Below are positions 22,474-34,362 of a stretch of DNA of 54,713 nt, in pieces. The notes under the pieces were generated by a model. That model saw only the letters and a program-made list of their open reading frames with translations. It did not search any database and was not told the DNA's origin. The DNA lies in assembly GCA_018398765.1 (NCBI GenBank), contig JAHBMJ010000191.1, forward strand, positions 1-54,713, in the 5' to 3' direction. The DNA comes from Chromera velia (Eukaryota > Sar > Chromeraceae). Every line of letters starts with the position of its first letter. Position 1 is the first letter of the stretch. The translations under genes and the position numbers were made by a program.

Positions 22474-24094
22474 ATGGCGGTGGCTGGCTTTCAGGTGACC
22501 CAAATTGGTCTGGAGAAGGCCACCAATGTTGATATTCGCTTGAGGGAGTGCCTCCTCCAGCGATTGGTTTACAGTCTTCGTTGCTTCAGCGGTCTGAATG
22601 GCAAAACCCCGGCAATCCTTGCAAACCTTCCGACATGCAAAGACTGTTCCGGTGATGCCACGAGGGCCATTCTGTATCTTGCCAATTCGCCTCTGATGAG
22701 GGTGCGTATCAACAACTTCGTTGTGGTGGTCAACGCTCAAGACCCGCGCCTTGAAGGCCGCAACAACGTGTTCCACAATTTGACCGTCACAGAGCTACAG
22801 GCTGCTGGACTGAATATCCCGGCACAGCTCGACGTCATGGCTTCGGAGCACACGGAGACGGAGGTCGAGTTGATGTTCTGCTCCCCTTTCTGGCTGCAGA
22901 AGTTTTACACCAACCCACTGCGGATTCTCAACCCGCGTAATCCATCTCGGTTTCTCTGCGAGGAATGCAGTGGTGACGATGCATTTTGCTGTTTCGGACA
23001 ATCGGCAAAACCACAGACTTGTGCCTACCTCCGTCATGTCCCTGTAGATCCCGGTTCTGCTCTTGAGATCAAATTGAAGCACAAGACCAGATCTGCACTC
23101 ACAGCTGCAGGAAACCCCTCACCTGCACCGGCTGCCTCCAGGCTTGAGACAGCCCGGGCTCTTTTGGAACAACCCGCTGACGTGGCGCGTCTCAGCAGGT
23201 GTGTCGAGATCGCTGAGTCTGCTCCACAGGGCCCGGACAGGACGCAGATTCTGACTGAAGCCTACACACAGCTTGCGGGGACAGCGTTGGACCAGCGAAA
23301 CCCCCGACTGGCCCTGACTATGCTGGAGAGAAAGCAGAGAATGGTCAGGAGAACAACGGCAGAGGACTGCTGGCTGATGGGAAGGGCGAATCAGGTACGT
23401 GAGTCAGCGAGCAGTCAATTTGAAAGCAGTATGACGGCATGCCGGCTTTTTTTGTGTTTTTGTTCCCATGCTGACTTCCGTGCTGAAGGAAATTGTGGGG
23501 GAGCCAGAATGGGCGTCCACGTGTGAGAATCTCGAGATTTCTGCAAAGGAATTAAGTTGTGTTGTTTGAAGTGGATTTTTTCTCTATTTTGATGTCATCT
23601 ATTCACACTTTAATATCATGCAGGAGCTGGGACAAGTGCAGAAGGCGCGTGATTGTTTCGAGGCGGGGACTCAACTGCGAACATCTGCGCACCAGTTCAT
23701 ATGTGCTCGGGAGCTGGGCGACATGTGTGCCAGAGGAATGCTAGAGGCTGCAGAGGCACGGAATGCGTACAAGCGCGCAGGGAGCCTCTTTACGCAAAAC
23801 TGGCCGGAAGCGACGGCACAGGGAGCGTTGGTCTTCAACAACTACGCCGATCTTCTCTGCGACAAATTTGGTCACTTGGATGATGCGGAGCGTCTTGCAA
23901 AGAGGGCGATTGAGCTCGACGACCAGAACGCTTACTGCCACGCAACCCTTGCAGAGATTCTGGCGAAGAAGGGGGGGAACCGGAACCTCCTCAGGGCGTG
24001 GGACAGCCGCAGAAAGGCCGAGAATCTGGGTGGAGAGGATATTCGCCAAAACTTTCAGCAGAATAAGTGGCGGGCCCTCTTTCAGGCAGCGTGA
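22474..24094 (+). CDS. Two-exon TPR-like helical-repeat protein
   Basis: Exon 1 is 22474-23394 (ATG to ...GRANQ, donor GTACGT) and exon 2 is 23624-24094 (acceptor ATCATGCAG, stop TGA), together 464 codons plus a stop with phase 0 at the junction. The C-terminal third looks like tetratricopeptide or similar helical repeats (NNYADLLCDKFGHLDDAERL, AKRAIELDDQNAYCHATLAE), which mediate protein contacts. The N-terminal half has a Cys-containing region (FLCEECSGDDAFCCFG, about residues 165-185) that I cannot assign. No signal peptide or membrane segment is seen. The function is unknown. Confidence 0.8.
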
Positions 24095-24206
24095 GGAAAC
24101 CTCCAGTTCTTGGTCCAAGCAAGCAAGCCAGTTTCCACTCTTCTAGCTGTGCATGATTTCTCTGCGTTTTCCCATCGACATTCCTTCCTCCTTTAGCTTT
24201 CCTCTT

Positions 24207-24770
24207 CTTCTTCCAAGAATCGGGGAGCAGTCAAACAAATGGGCCGTTCGCTGCAAAAGAAAGTGGCGGCTCACTTAGTTTCCTCTCCCTGATTTTGTTT
24301 CCTCATTCCACTCGGCCCTCGCTCCTTCCTTTTCTTTTTTCAACCAACCCGACGCAGCATGCAGCGTTGAGAGAGCGCCGTTAGTTTCGTTCGTGAGCAT
24401 GCATGCTGAACTTTATGGATGACTTGTGCCGTACCGCGCGCAGCTGCATCAGATGCGTGGGTGTGTGAGAAGAGATCGCTACCTCCTCAGGCTGCTGGTC
24501 GTGCATAGTTCTCATGCATGCATGTGTTAAGAGAGTTCGTCTGTTGAACGGAATTAAGTCTGAAACTTGCCCCTTATTTCCTCAGCTGATTGATTGGGGA
24601 TCTGACCTTCGGTTCTGCCGGGGCTCTCTGGAAGACGTGCGCGGGTTGAAGTTGGTACAGAAATTTGTGTGCACAAACAAACAGGTCGAGCCCCCTTACG
24701 AAACCCTTCTTGATGGATGGAAGAAGAATCTGAGTGCGGATCAATGCCTGCGTATATGTGCATGTGCATG

Positions 24771-24815
<45 letters not shown>

Positions 24816-25380
24816 NCTTCTTCCAAGAATCGGGGAGCAGTCAAACAAATGGGCCGTTCGCTGCAAAAGAAAGTGGCGGCTCACTTAGTTTCCTCTCCCT
24901 GATTTTGTTTCCTCATTCCACTCGGCCCTCGCTCCTTCCTTTTCTTTTTTCAACCAACCCGACGCAGCATGCAGCGTTGAGAGAGCGCCGTTAGTTTCGT
25001 TCGTGAGCATGCATGCTGAACTTTATGGATGACTTGTGCCGTACCGCGCGCAGCTGCATCAGATGCGTGGGTGTGTGAGAAGAGATCGCTACCTCCTCAG
25101 GCTGCTGGTCGTGCATAGTTCTCATGCATGCATGTGTTAAGAGAGTTCGTCTGTTGAACGGAATTAAGTCTGAAACTTGCCCCTTATTTCCTCAGCTGAT
25201 TGATTGGGGATCTGACCTTCGGTTCTGCCGGGGCTCTCTGGAAGACGTGCGCGGGTTGAAGTTGGTACAGAAATTTGTGTGCACAAACAAACAGGTCGAG
25301 CCCCCTTACGAAACCCTTCTTGATGGATGGAAGAAGAATCTGAGTGCGGATCAATGCCTGCGTATATGTGCATGTGCATG

Positions 25381-25427
<47 letters not shown>
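24207..25427 (+). repeat. Apparently exact 610-bp tandem duplication beside N gaps
   Basis: 24207-24815 and 24817 onward begin with the same CTTCTTCCAAGAATCGGGGA and look identical through the (CT)n tract that ends each copy. A single N at 24816 separates them, and a run of N follows the second copy at about 25428-25435. Exact identity against gaps suggests an assembly duplication over a microsatellite, not biology. Confidence 0.85.
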
Positions 25428-25435
25428 NNNNNNNN

Positions 25436-25491
<56 letters not shown>
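25436..25491. repeat. GT microsatellite after an N gap
   Basis: Uninterrupted (GT)n of about 55 bp directly follows the N run. Confidence 0.95.
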
Positions 25492-25492
<1 letters not shown>

Positions 25493-27084
25493 AGGTGTAT
25501 GTGTGTCTTTCGGTGTTCGTGATGCATATGAATGTTTCACTTTATTCAGTGTGTGTTCGTTTTTCTGCCCTGCTGTCTTTATATGTGCTGTCGGTGTCTC
25601 TGCATGTGCTTATCTTTCTTGAAAGTCCTTGAAAAACGAAAAAGGGGAAAAGAAAGACGCTGTAGCGCGCTGGACAACCAACCTAGTGCACGACTAGGTG
25701 CACGATCGCCACGACGTACTAGACCTTCAATGTACGTGGGATGATTCCCGGCTGACTGAACATCGAGGAAGGGGCTCCTGCTAGGGCTCCTCTCCCTCTT
25801 TGTGATTGCCCATGCGAATGCGGACTACTTTCTTGTACAGAAGCTCTTGTTCGTCGCCGAATCGTCGGTGATGATCTCAGGCTCTGCTTTGAATCACTGC
25901 ATGACTAAGACTCAGAGTGTTTTATAGTGCCTTGTGCGCTGTTTTGTGGTTACTACAGGCTTGGACTCGGTATAGACTTTCACCTGCAGAGACAGAGATG
26001 GGGAGACAAGAAGTATAACGGTTATTAACCATGCACGGACGCACGGGAACGGCCCCAAAAAGTCTTTGAACGTGGTCTAGAAAAGAGCTAAATTACGGTA
26101 ACTTGACTCCTCTAACAGGCCAAAAAAAGCCGTCGGTAACCAGTAAAAAGTTACATAATTCTAGTATTGATTGATTGATTGATAGGTTCCGCACTATAAC
26201 CTAAGTTTTTCAAAGTTTACAAAAGTCTTTTAGTAACTCTTAAGGTCCAAGTGTAATTAATTTATATAAGCAATTACTTTTTTTTTTTTTTTCTGTATAG
26301 AGAGCCTAGGGCACTTAAAACCGGTGGGCATACCACTTAAGCTTTTGTTAACTGCAGGGTATCATGACATATAACGTTTGTTCTAGCGTTTGTTAATTTG
26401 CGATCAAAACGTGTAGAAAGTGGGAAGCCCAGATTGAGAGAGAAGTACAATCTAGAGCACAATTGGAAGCACTAACTCAGAAGAGTCAGAACAATTGGAT
26501 ATCCTCCAAAACTCATTGTCTGACAATCAGACTATCTGGCTTGGCTGGCCTCAGATAAAATAAAACAAAAAAAATATATAAAAAATCTGCGGAGACGCAT
26601 AAAGAGACTTCATGAAGACAATGCTGAGAGATAAATGCTCTGCATATATGCACATACCACAATATCATTTATATATATGTTGAATTCAATCTGCATGAAG
26701 GACTTAGAAGCTAAGAGAGTAAGGGAAAGGATGATGGATGAGAGGAGAAACGAGGAGAAACAGGGTTGGTGACAGATAGTCACTATTTGTATAAATGCTC
26801 GCGATGACGATCTAACTTATATATATAATGAGTTTTCTATAAAAGAATGAGAAATTAAAAAGTTTTTTGGCACCTAGAAAGGCTAAGGAAGCCGAAGAAG
26901 GAAAAAGATTTTTGCTCCGGCCGTCTGGTAGCTAAATCAAATTGGTGTTCCTTACCATACTATATTATATTATATTAATATTATTACTGTACTGTGTAAT
27001 ACCTCAGCCTATGACGGCCCTAGTATGTAATACAGTGACCTAGACAGTGACCTAGACAGTGACTGAGTGACAGTATATAGGCGT
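25492..27084. other. Intergenic, mostly AT-rich
   Basis: I see no convincing gene. A short GATT repeat lies at about 26168-26182 and a poly-T run at about 26277-26292. The AT content and lack of ORFs resemble the other gene-free stretches. Confidence 0.5.
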
Positions 27085-27970
27085 CAATCAGTGCAAAAGT
27101 GTTCTACTGTTAGTGACCAAAGTAATAAGCACTGACATTCCTATACATCTAAAATTGTAATAGGAGCGCAGGTAGGATCGTAGAAGAACTGAGTCACTCA
27201 CTCACCTGCTGACTCACTCAGCTGCCGCTTTAATTTATCTGTACGATTGAGTGAGAAAAAGGTAGAAAAAGAGAGAAAGAGGGAGGGGGGGGGGGGGGAC
27301 AAAACAAACGAGGGATGTTGTGATGTTTACAGTTCGCGGGAACTCAAAGATTAGTGCAGACGTGTCGTTGAATATTGTGGGCCTGCTTCCTCGAATGAAT
27401 GTCAACCCATTGTTCTTGAGTCGTATGGGCCGCTCTTTGGCAGTATCCAGAGCACTCTGAGACGGAGGAGAAAATCGGGGGGGTGTTTGACTCCAGTGGG
27501 ATACTTGAATGATAAATATGGAGGTGGAGGGAAAAATTGAATGCGAAGGAGTGGATTTGTATGATTGGATCAGGCGAAAGGAGAAAAGCGAAAGGCGCTA
27601 AAGGTGTCTAGACGCAAGAGTGCTAAAAGCTCTTCTCTAAGCATTCACTCCCTTGCTTGTTGACTCAATGACCAACTGAGTCTTTTTTGGAGTTCTTGCG
27701 TCAAACAGGTAAAGGAGATCATGCCGGAAGGGAAAGAACGAAAATGGAAGCAAAGGAGGGAAGGCAGTTCCGAGTGATTGACCTGCAAACCCTCCCTTTC
27801 TTCCTGAACAGCTCTCGACAAAGAATAAATAAGAGCCACCCACTTACCCTACTCCCCCACCCCTCAAGCCCTCCCCTTCGCTTCCCATAAAAGTTATTCC
27901 TCGCCCACCCCCCACAAAGACTCGTGCGTGGATGGTTTCATTACCTTCACATCATCATGTCACTCTGCCT
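27085..27970 (+). repeat. Dispersed repeat, copy 2
   Basis: Second copy of the repeat at 19405-20300, in the same orientation about 7.7 kb away. It keeps the G-run (27282-27298), the GATGTTTACAGTTCGCGGGA string and the downstream purine-rich block. Differences from copy 1 are scattered substitutions and short indels. Confidence 0.8.
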
Positions 27971-28419
27971 CTCTCTTGCAAGAGACGATCCCTCCCTCCC
28001 TCCCTGCTCATGCATGCAAATCCCTCCCTGCTAAAGTTTAATTAATTAATTGTCTACACACGCCCGCCGGCATTTCCTCGGCACCGACTCTCATATTCAC
28101 ACATCCGACTCGCATACACGCATGCGTGCATCCATCCACACAGACACATCCATGCAAATGACATGACTAGTCCACTTGTCGATTTCTAGGACCTTTTCTT
28201 AAGCTTTCGGCCCTTTTGAGAATTTGGGACGCTGTCGGGGCACACGTCAACGTGCTGTGGCGCTTTGCCGACTTGGAGGTTGGGGAAGGAAGGGAAAGCA
28301 GATTGGCGGCAGACATGAGAGAGGAACGCCGAGACCTCAGACTACCTGTCGTCCTCGCCCCGTCCGATCCTCCCTGCCGTTGGTTCTGCAGTCACTCACA
28401 CTCACACAGGCGGATAGAG
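27971..28419. other. Intergenic with short ORFs
   Basis: TCCC repeats lie near 27990 and 28020. Small plus-strand ORFs around 28216-28445 show no recognisable motif and run into the minisatellite. No gene is called. Confidence 0.4.
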
Positions 28420-28790
28420 AGATAAACACACAGACAAGAAGATAGAAAGATAAACACACAGACATACAAACAGGCAGACAGAGAGATACACACAGACACA
28501 CAAACAGGCAGAAAGAAAGATAAACACACAGACACACAAACAGGCAGACAGAGAGGTAAACACACAGACACACAAACAGGCAGAAAGAAAGATAAACACA
28601 CAGACACACAAACAGGCAGAAAGAAAGATAAACATGCAGACACACAAACAGGCAGAAAGAAGATAAACACACAGACACACAAACAGGCAGAAAAGAAGAT
28701 AAACACACAGACACACAAACAGGCAGAAAGAAAGATAAACACACAGACACACAAACAGGTAAACAGGCAGAAAGTCACACACACAGGCAC
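28420..28790. repeat. Minisatellite, unit about 36-40 bp
   Basis: About ten imperfect copies of CACACAGACACACAAACAGG followed by CAGAAAGAAAGATAAA. Copies vary by single bases and small deletions. The minus-strand Cys/Val/Leu-rich ORFs across it are repeat artefacts. Confidence 0.9.
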
Positions 28791-29087
28791 ACGAGCAGGC
28801 AGAAGGATAGATGTACAGATGAAGAGGAAGGCGTAAAGAAATTCGGACAAATGAACAGACAGATAGAAAAACTGACAGTCAGAGAGAGTGAAACGGAAGT
28901 GATGCACGCGGAGTACGTCTATCACACACTGCGTATGTATCTACATGCCTCATGAGACGACGCAAAAGGAAACACAGTCATCTCGGATGGATGGCAGGAA
29001 CGACTCTCACACGGTACCCCCCCTCCCCGGCCTTACAGATGAATTACGATGTCCGAACCCACGGTGATGCTTCTGGTTGTCTAATGT

Positions 29088-32000
29088 CTACGTGCAACAT
29101 CCAGATGCCCTCAGTTGCTGTACTAGCAGAATCACTACAGCACTGACCGTTCCATCCTCATCCTCTGCTCCCATCTGGTGTTTTAGATGGTACTGCTGCC
29201 AGAACACCGGCAGCACCGGCACCTTCTGCGTCCCTGCCTTCATCTGCGCCTCCGCTGCTGCCTCGTTCTCTGCCCAGAAATCTCTGTTGCCCTTCATGTA
29301 GGTCGTGCAGACCTTCATGGCTGGGAGGACCTCTTCCATGGCCGTCAGGAGGGGAACGACGATGACGTCAATGAACCCCACCTGCCCCCTCGCTATGTTC
29401 GTGCTGGCTCTGTCCATCAGCATGGAGATCGGAAGGCCGTTCTCCCTCTCCCTGTCCCCCTGAGAGAAAAACTCCGTCATGACGAGCTCGGTCCATTTGC
29501 GGTATGCAGGAAGCGGCCTGCAGGTATTTGATTTGATTTGTGTGTCCAATGAGGGAGAAAAAAAAAAAAAGAAGAAAAAAAAAGAGGTATTTGATTTGTG
29601 TGTCCAATGAGGGAGCGAGGAGCACGTCAAAGCCACAGAACAGGGACAGGGGGACCATGTTTGTGCAGATGACGCAAACGGTCTTCTTTGCTGTCACATT
29701 GATGTGCGTGTGTGGTGGTGGGGGCTGAGAAGAGGAAACAATGAAAAAGCATAGACAATCATGTCTCTCGTATCCTCTGTATGCGTTTGAACGGAAAATG
29801 CGCAGAAAAAGTCAGTGAAGAGAGAACAAACAGCATTGTATCATAGTCTTTTAGCCACTCTCACATAGAGAAAAGACAGAGTGACAGACTGACCTACCGA
29901 GCAGGGTTGCTGATGTCACACGCATGGACTGCGACCGAGAAGAGGAGCATTTTGTCCTCGTTGGTCATTTTCGGGTTCTCTATCCAGGACTTGGAGGCCG
30001 CGCTTTTGGCCTTGAAAGCCCCTAACTTGGAGAAGTGGAGGGTCATGTCTGTGGACAGGACGATGGTGATGAGAATCTCCCGAATCACCGCGATGGTCTC
30101 TGTGGGCAGGTGGGACAGGAAGGAGGCGTCCTCCCTCACCAAGAGGGACCACACAGCGGAAATGTGGTGGTTCTCCAGAACGGAGCGGTCGTTGTAACGA
30201 ATCGCCAACGGGTCTCCCGTCTGCGTCATGTGCACAGAGTAGAAGTGCACAAAAATGCATCGGTCGGTGAACGCACATACACATACATGCACATATGCAC
30301 ACCGACACAAAGGGAAACGGGGAGGGAGACAGAGTTCGGGACTCGGAGCGCCCACACCAGAATCGAATACACACAAAACTTTCTGTCCATTGAGCTGGCT
30401 GGTCGTCACAGGAGAAAAGCGCGTCGGATTTCTGGAAACAACCTTTGTCTTTCAGAGACCGGAGCTGCTCTGATGCTGAACAAGTTTTCTAACCCCTCCC
30501 TCTACAGCAAATGAGAAAGGTTGCACACAAAGGGCGCCCGGTGCCCTTTTCTTTTTCTTCCCCTTTTTGTCGCTTCTTGCGGTGATGAAGCGATCCAACC
30601 TCTGTTTTTTTCCCTTCATGTTAGAAAATCTAAACGTTCACATGCATCTGTCAGAGAAAGCGTCCCCCTGACCTTCATGAGAAAAGCGTTGTTGACTCCT
30701 GGATGGTCGTAGTCGTGGGCAGCAGCCGCCAGCACGACGGAAAAGAAATCAACCACCGAGAAATCCGCCATATTCTCCGACAGGCCCCCCTCTGCAAAGA
30801 AAGCGGGGGAACACAACACGAAAGATAATATCAAAAATGCTGTTCTCGAAACACTTGTATGGTTGTATTTACTTTCTCTCACTGATCTGGAGCTATGCTC
30901 TTGGTTTGCATTTCCAAACTCAAGACAAAAAATGATGCTGAAAACTCGCCATTCTCGAGCTGCACTTCAGACATACCACAGAAAAGGAAGACCGCTAGAG
31001 ACATAAGAAAGAAAAGTTTCGATAGACAGCAAACGAGGCACATAGACAAATCTGACAGACAGGCGGACAGACGCACACACTATGTGTTTCTTCTTCTCTC
31101 TTCTTTTCTTCATGTACATAACAGTCCGAGAGGCAGACAGACAGGCAGACAGTCAGACAGACGAAGGCGTGAAAGGAAGAAAAATTGGACTCCTCACGTA
31201 CCTGTGCACACAAAGTAGGCTGCCTGGGTGACGTCGGCAGCATGCAGAGCCTTGTGGTACGCGTTCTCTGCGCAGTACCCCCTCTCGAGTCTCCTCACGA
31301 ATCTGTGCCACTTGTCTGAGGGGATCTGGAGGTCATCCAGCAGAGAGTGACGCAGCGTGATGTGGTTCAACAGGGCCGCCAGAGAGTGCTCGGCAGACGT
31401 TTCCTGCGATTATTACAACCACCCACAAGAACACAAATTGACTGTCTATATTCCTGCGATTGTTACAACCACAAGAACACAAATTGACTGTCTATATTCC
31501 TGCGATTATTACAACCACAAGAACACAAATTTGACTGTCGATGTTCTTTATTCTGACCACGTATGATGATGTAGCTACGGCTAACCGCTCCGCAATCTGG
31601 TGGGCCGTTTTCGTTCACAACAAGGAGGAAGAACAGCAAAACGGTTTCTCTCTTCTGCCCATGCACGCACCTCCAAACGGAATACATCGAATTCCCATGT
31701 CTCCGCCTTCTCGAGGAGGGTCACCAGCTCCGCCTCCACAGAATCCGAGAGTTCGATGTTCAACACTCGCCCCAAAGATCCCTCGCCCTGCATGCATCGT
31801 TTGGACAGAACAGAAATTTTCAGAGCAGAAAAAATCTGCTCTGCATCGTATGGACAAAAATCTCAAATCAAGAAAAGAGGTCGACAGGAAGAAAAACATC
31901 CCTTCCAAAAAAGCCAGGACGTTACTGAGAGGAGGAGGGCGCAGGCAGAACCACAGAGCAGGAACGCACAAAAGCAACGCAACATCGACATCATCATGCA

Positions 32001-33711
32001 TGCATACAGGCATTGAATACTGCTGCATAGAACGTCAGGACCTTGACAGAGACAACAAGAAACAAGGACGGAAGCAGGCTAAAGAAAGAGCGTAGGGAGA
32101 GGCAGCGAGGGTCGGAGGGAAGCAAAAATGTAGAGAAGGCCTGAAGCGGCGGGGGGCATCACACGCACACTCACGCAGCCAATTCTTTTTTTGTTTACCG
32201 ACCTCCGAATCGGTTTTGTGAAGTCCCGCCAGAGCCTCTGCCGGAATGTTTTCGCTGGCCCTCGCCAACATTTCCGCAGGGCTCTCTTCCACTGCCATCT
32301 CTGGACTTGATTCGCTTCCCTTTGAAACAACCCTCTCGGGCCCACTTCCAGTACCACTGGACCTAGTGTCGTCCCCTATTTTGAAACTAGTGTAGGTGGG
32401 GACCTGGTCTATTGTGGAGAGATGCCGCCTGTGTTTGGTAGTCAGGTCTTTTCTCTGAAAGTACACCGACGCCTTCTCCCGATCTGGAATGTACAGCTTC
32501 CCCCTCTTTCCTGTTTTGAACCACCAAGTGGCTTCCTGTTTGAAGCTGTGGGCTCCAGGGGACACCCCACAGTCAAAGACTTCCCCTGGTTCTAAAAGGT
32601 CTCCAGAACTGAGGAGGGCAATCACTTCGGCAATCTCTGCACTGTCCATGTCATTCTGCGCTCTTTTGAGAAGGAAGAGACACCTGTGGAGAGGTGACAT
32701 CAACCCGACAGAAACTGTGTCGCCAAGTCTTCGGAAGACCAAGCCCGAAAGTTTCCACTTACGAAGAAGTAGAACAACTCTGAATGCATCTGCTGGGCCT
32801 ATGAGCATCTTCTGCTTGCTAGGAAAGTGTAGCAACGCCCCCGTGAGACACAGAGACAGTCCAATGAGGCCCAGGTCAAAAAGATCCCATCTCTCGAGGA
32901 CCTTGGGAGCAGCGGATCGGACTGATTTGTACAGAGATTCTACCAGAAAGAGGACCAGAAGAAGACCCTCGAGACTCAAAAGAGTCTTGTCAACCCGCCT
33001 CCCCGAGGTCCGGTGGGAGTGGGAGAGACAGAGAACCATCACCAGGCAGAAGTAGGCGCACACGACTGTTGCAGCAAAAAGGTCGAGTAATGCCGTCTTG
33101 TAGGCCAGCCTCTTCCCTGATTTGGAATCTGGATGCGCAAAGAGAGACAAATCGGACAATTGTTTTCAAGCATGCAGGACCAAAGGGGTACTAAAGCATT
33201 TCAACCGTGCATGCATGCACGGATTGGAAGGTTCGCTTCTGCACACATACGCACACTGGTTGACTCTCAAGAAAGTACAAGATGGAGCCACCCAGACAGT
33301 CAGTCATGCACCACGTCATCAGCGATTGAGTGAGGTCTTAAAGACCCGCAAAACCACAGACAAGTCAACGTAGCGCGGTCAGTCAGTCTGCGGTGTATGC
33401 CCCTTGCACTATACGCATCCTGTGAGCTCGTCCGTGAGCAATGATTCAGGCAACCAATTGATGAAACACAATGCCATCCGCCAAATGAGGAGCACATATA
33501 CGCATGAGACCCTTGCAGGTCTGTGTAGACACGTAGGCATGCACCTGTACGTTCATGAGGCCTCCCTAGCTCCCGTCTATGTATACATACAGACATGTAT
33601 GGATGCACAGCAACAAGACTCACCTCTCCTCTTAGACTTCTCCATGTCCTCCTCTCCAGACATTGACATGGATCGGGAGCCTTCAGGAGGATCCACCGTT
33701 ACAGGGCTCAT
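29088..33711 (-). CDS. Cyclic-nucleotide phosphodiesterase with N-terminal membrane bundle
   Basis: Class I PDE that hydrolyses cAMP and/or cGMP to 5'-NMP. Exons on the minus strand: 33624-33711 (ATG at 33711), 32203-33128, 31671-31787, 31202-31403, 30673-30791, 29898-30220, 29088-29517. All junctions are GT-AG and in phase, giving 735 codons including TAG. Exon 2 encodes about four membrane helices; the last (FRVVLLLRKWKL, near 32770) resembles the arginine-bearing S4 of voltage-sensor domains. The catalytic domain holds all metal ligands: AYHKALHAADV, AAAHDYDHPGVNN and VHACDISNP. It also has the purine-gripping Gln in GQVGFIDVIV and the QGDRERE motif. A membrane bundle joined to a PDE domain is typical of apicomplexan PDEs. 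Specificity cannot be told from sequence. It is divergent from the RING/MATH gene at 34363. Confidence 0.93.
29522..29622. repeat. Duplicated 30-bp string in the last PDE intron
   Basis: AGGTATTTGATTTG..TGTGTCCAATGAGGGAG occurs at about 29522-29557 and again at about 29586-29620, separated by an A-rich stretch with a few G. It lies just upstream of the acceptor of the last PDE exon. The spacer is A-rich on the plus strand. Confidence 0.8.
31401..31546. repeat. Three-copy 46-50-bp repeat at a PDE splice acceptor
   Basis: TTCCTGCGATT(A/G)TTACAACC with its following AAGAACACAAA..TTGACTGTC recurs at 31401, about 31451 and about 31498. On the minus strand each unit carries the same pyrimidine-poor acceptor AATCGCAG followed by GAA. 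The innermost copy is used in the exon model (exon starts at 31403). Confidence 0.85.
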
Positions 33712-34362
33712 TCTTTCCGAGTTTGTTCGAATCTTCTTGCCATGCAAGGTTTCAACCACAAGTCAGGTCAGTCCCAGGGGACATGACGAGAACATCGCCT
33801 CAAATCGCGTGCGTGCGGGGCGCGAAGAGGAAATTTCTGCACAGACAGTTTCTTTGCGGTCTTTCTTCTACTGCACAAAAAGCAAGATGGGAAGAAGAAG
33901 GATCCGTTTTCGGTAGCTTAACTCCATTTTTGTGACTCACCTGCATTGCATGTGAAAGTGATTTCAGATATATATATATATATCGACTGCGGAATTTCAA
34001 GGAGGCGCGCGGTTTAAGTTGCGCGCGCAAATTGTTGCATGCAGCTGTATAGGGGTCAAAGTTTTTTGTCAATTATCTATTCGCGCGGCTATATAGACCA
34101 AACTATTCATGCATATAACTAGCCTGGGGCATCCTGGGGCTAAATTCCGTAAGGCGTCTCCATGCATGGCGTCTCCATGGCAGGAATAATTTTGGGGCTC
34201 AATTCCGTAAGGAGCCTGGAAGGAAAAGAGAGGGAATCCTTTGTCCTGGTGAGAGTACAGCTATATCCAGAGGTTCCCAGTGATTTCTTGACTTCACAAG
34301 ACCTTGCGCGCGAAGCAAGGTGCGTGCTTGTTTTCGTTCCGACTCTTTCGAAAGTTCTCAAA
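33712..34362. promoter_or_regulatory. Divergent region between PDE and RING/MATH genes
   Basis: About 650 bp separates two start codons pointing apart. It holds an (AT)n run near 33968-33982, GCATGC at about 34037, and a near-repeat GGGGCT(A/C)AATTCCGTAAGG at about 34136 and 34194. Promoter function is inferred from position. Confidence 0.45.

Noticed and set aside
28337-28925. Minus-strand Cys/Val/Leu-rich ORFs, and a possible CRISPR-like array
   Set aside because: The repeats are contiguous minisatellite units without unique spacers, so neither a protein nor a CRISPR array.
34162-34362. Upstream in-frame extension of the RING/MATH protein
   Set aside because: The added leader lies in a repeat-containing promoter region with no conserved motif; the ATG at 34363 is a better start.
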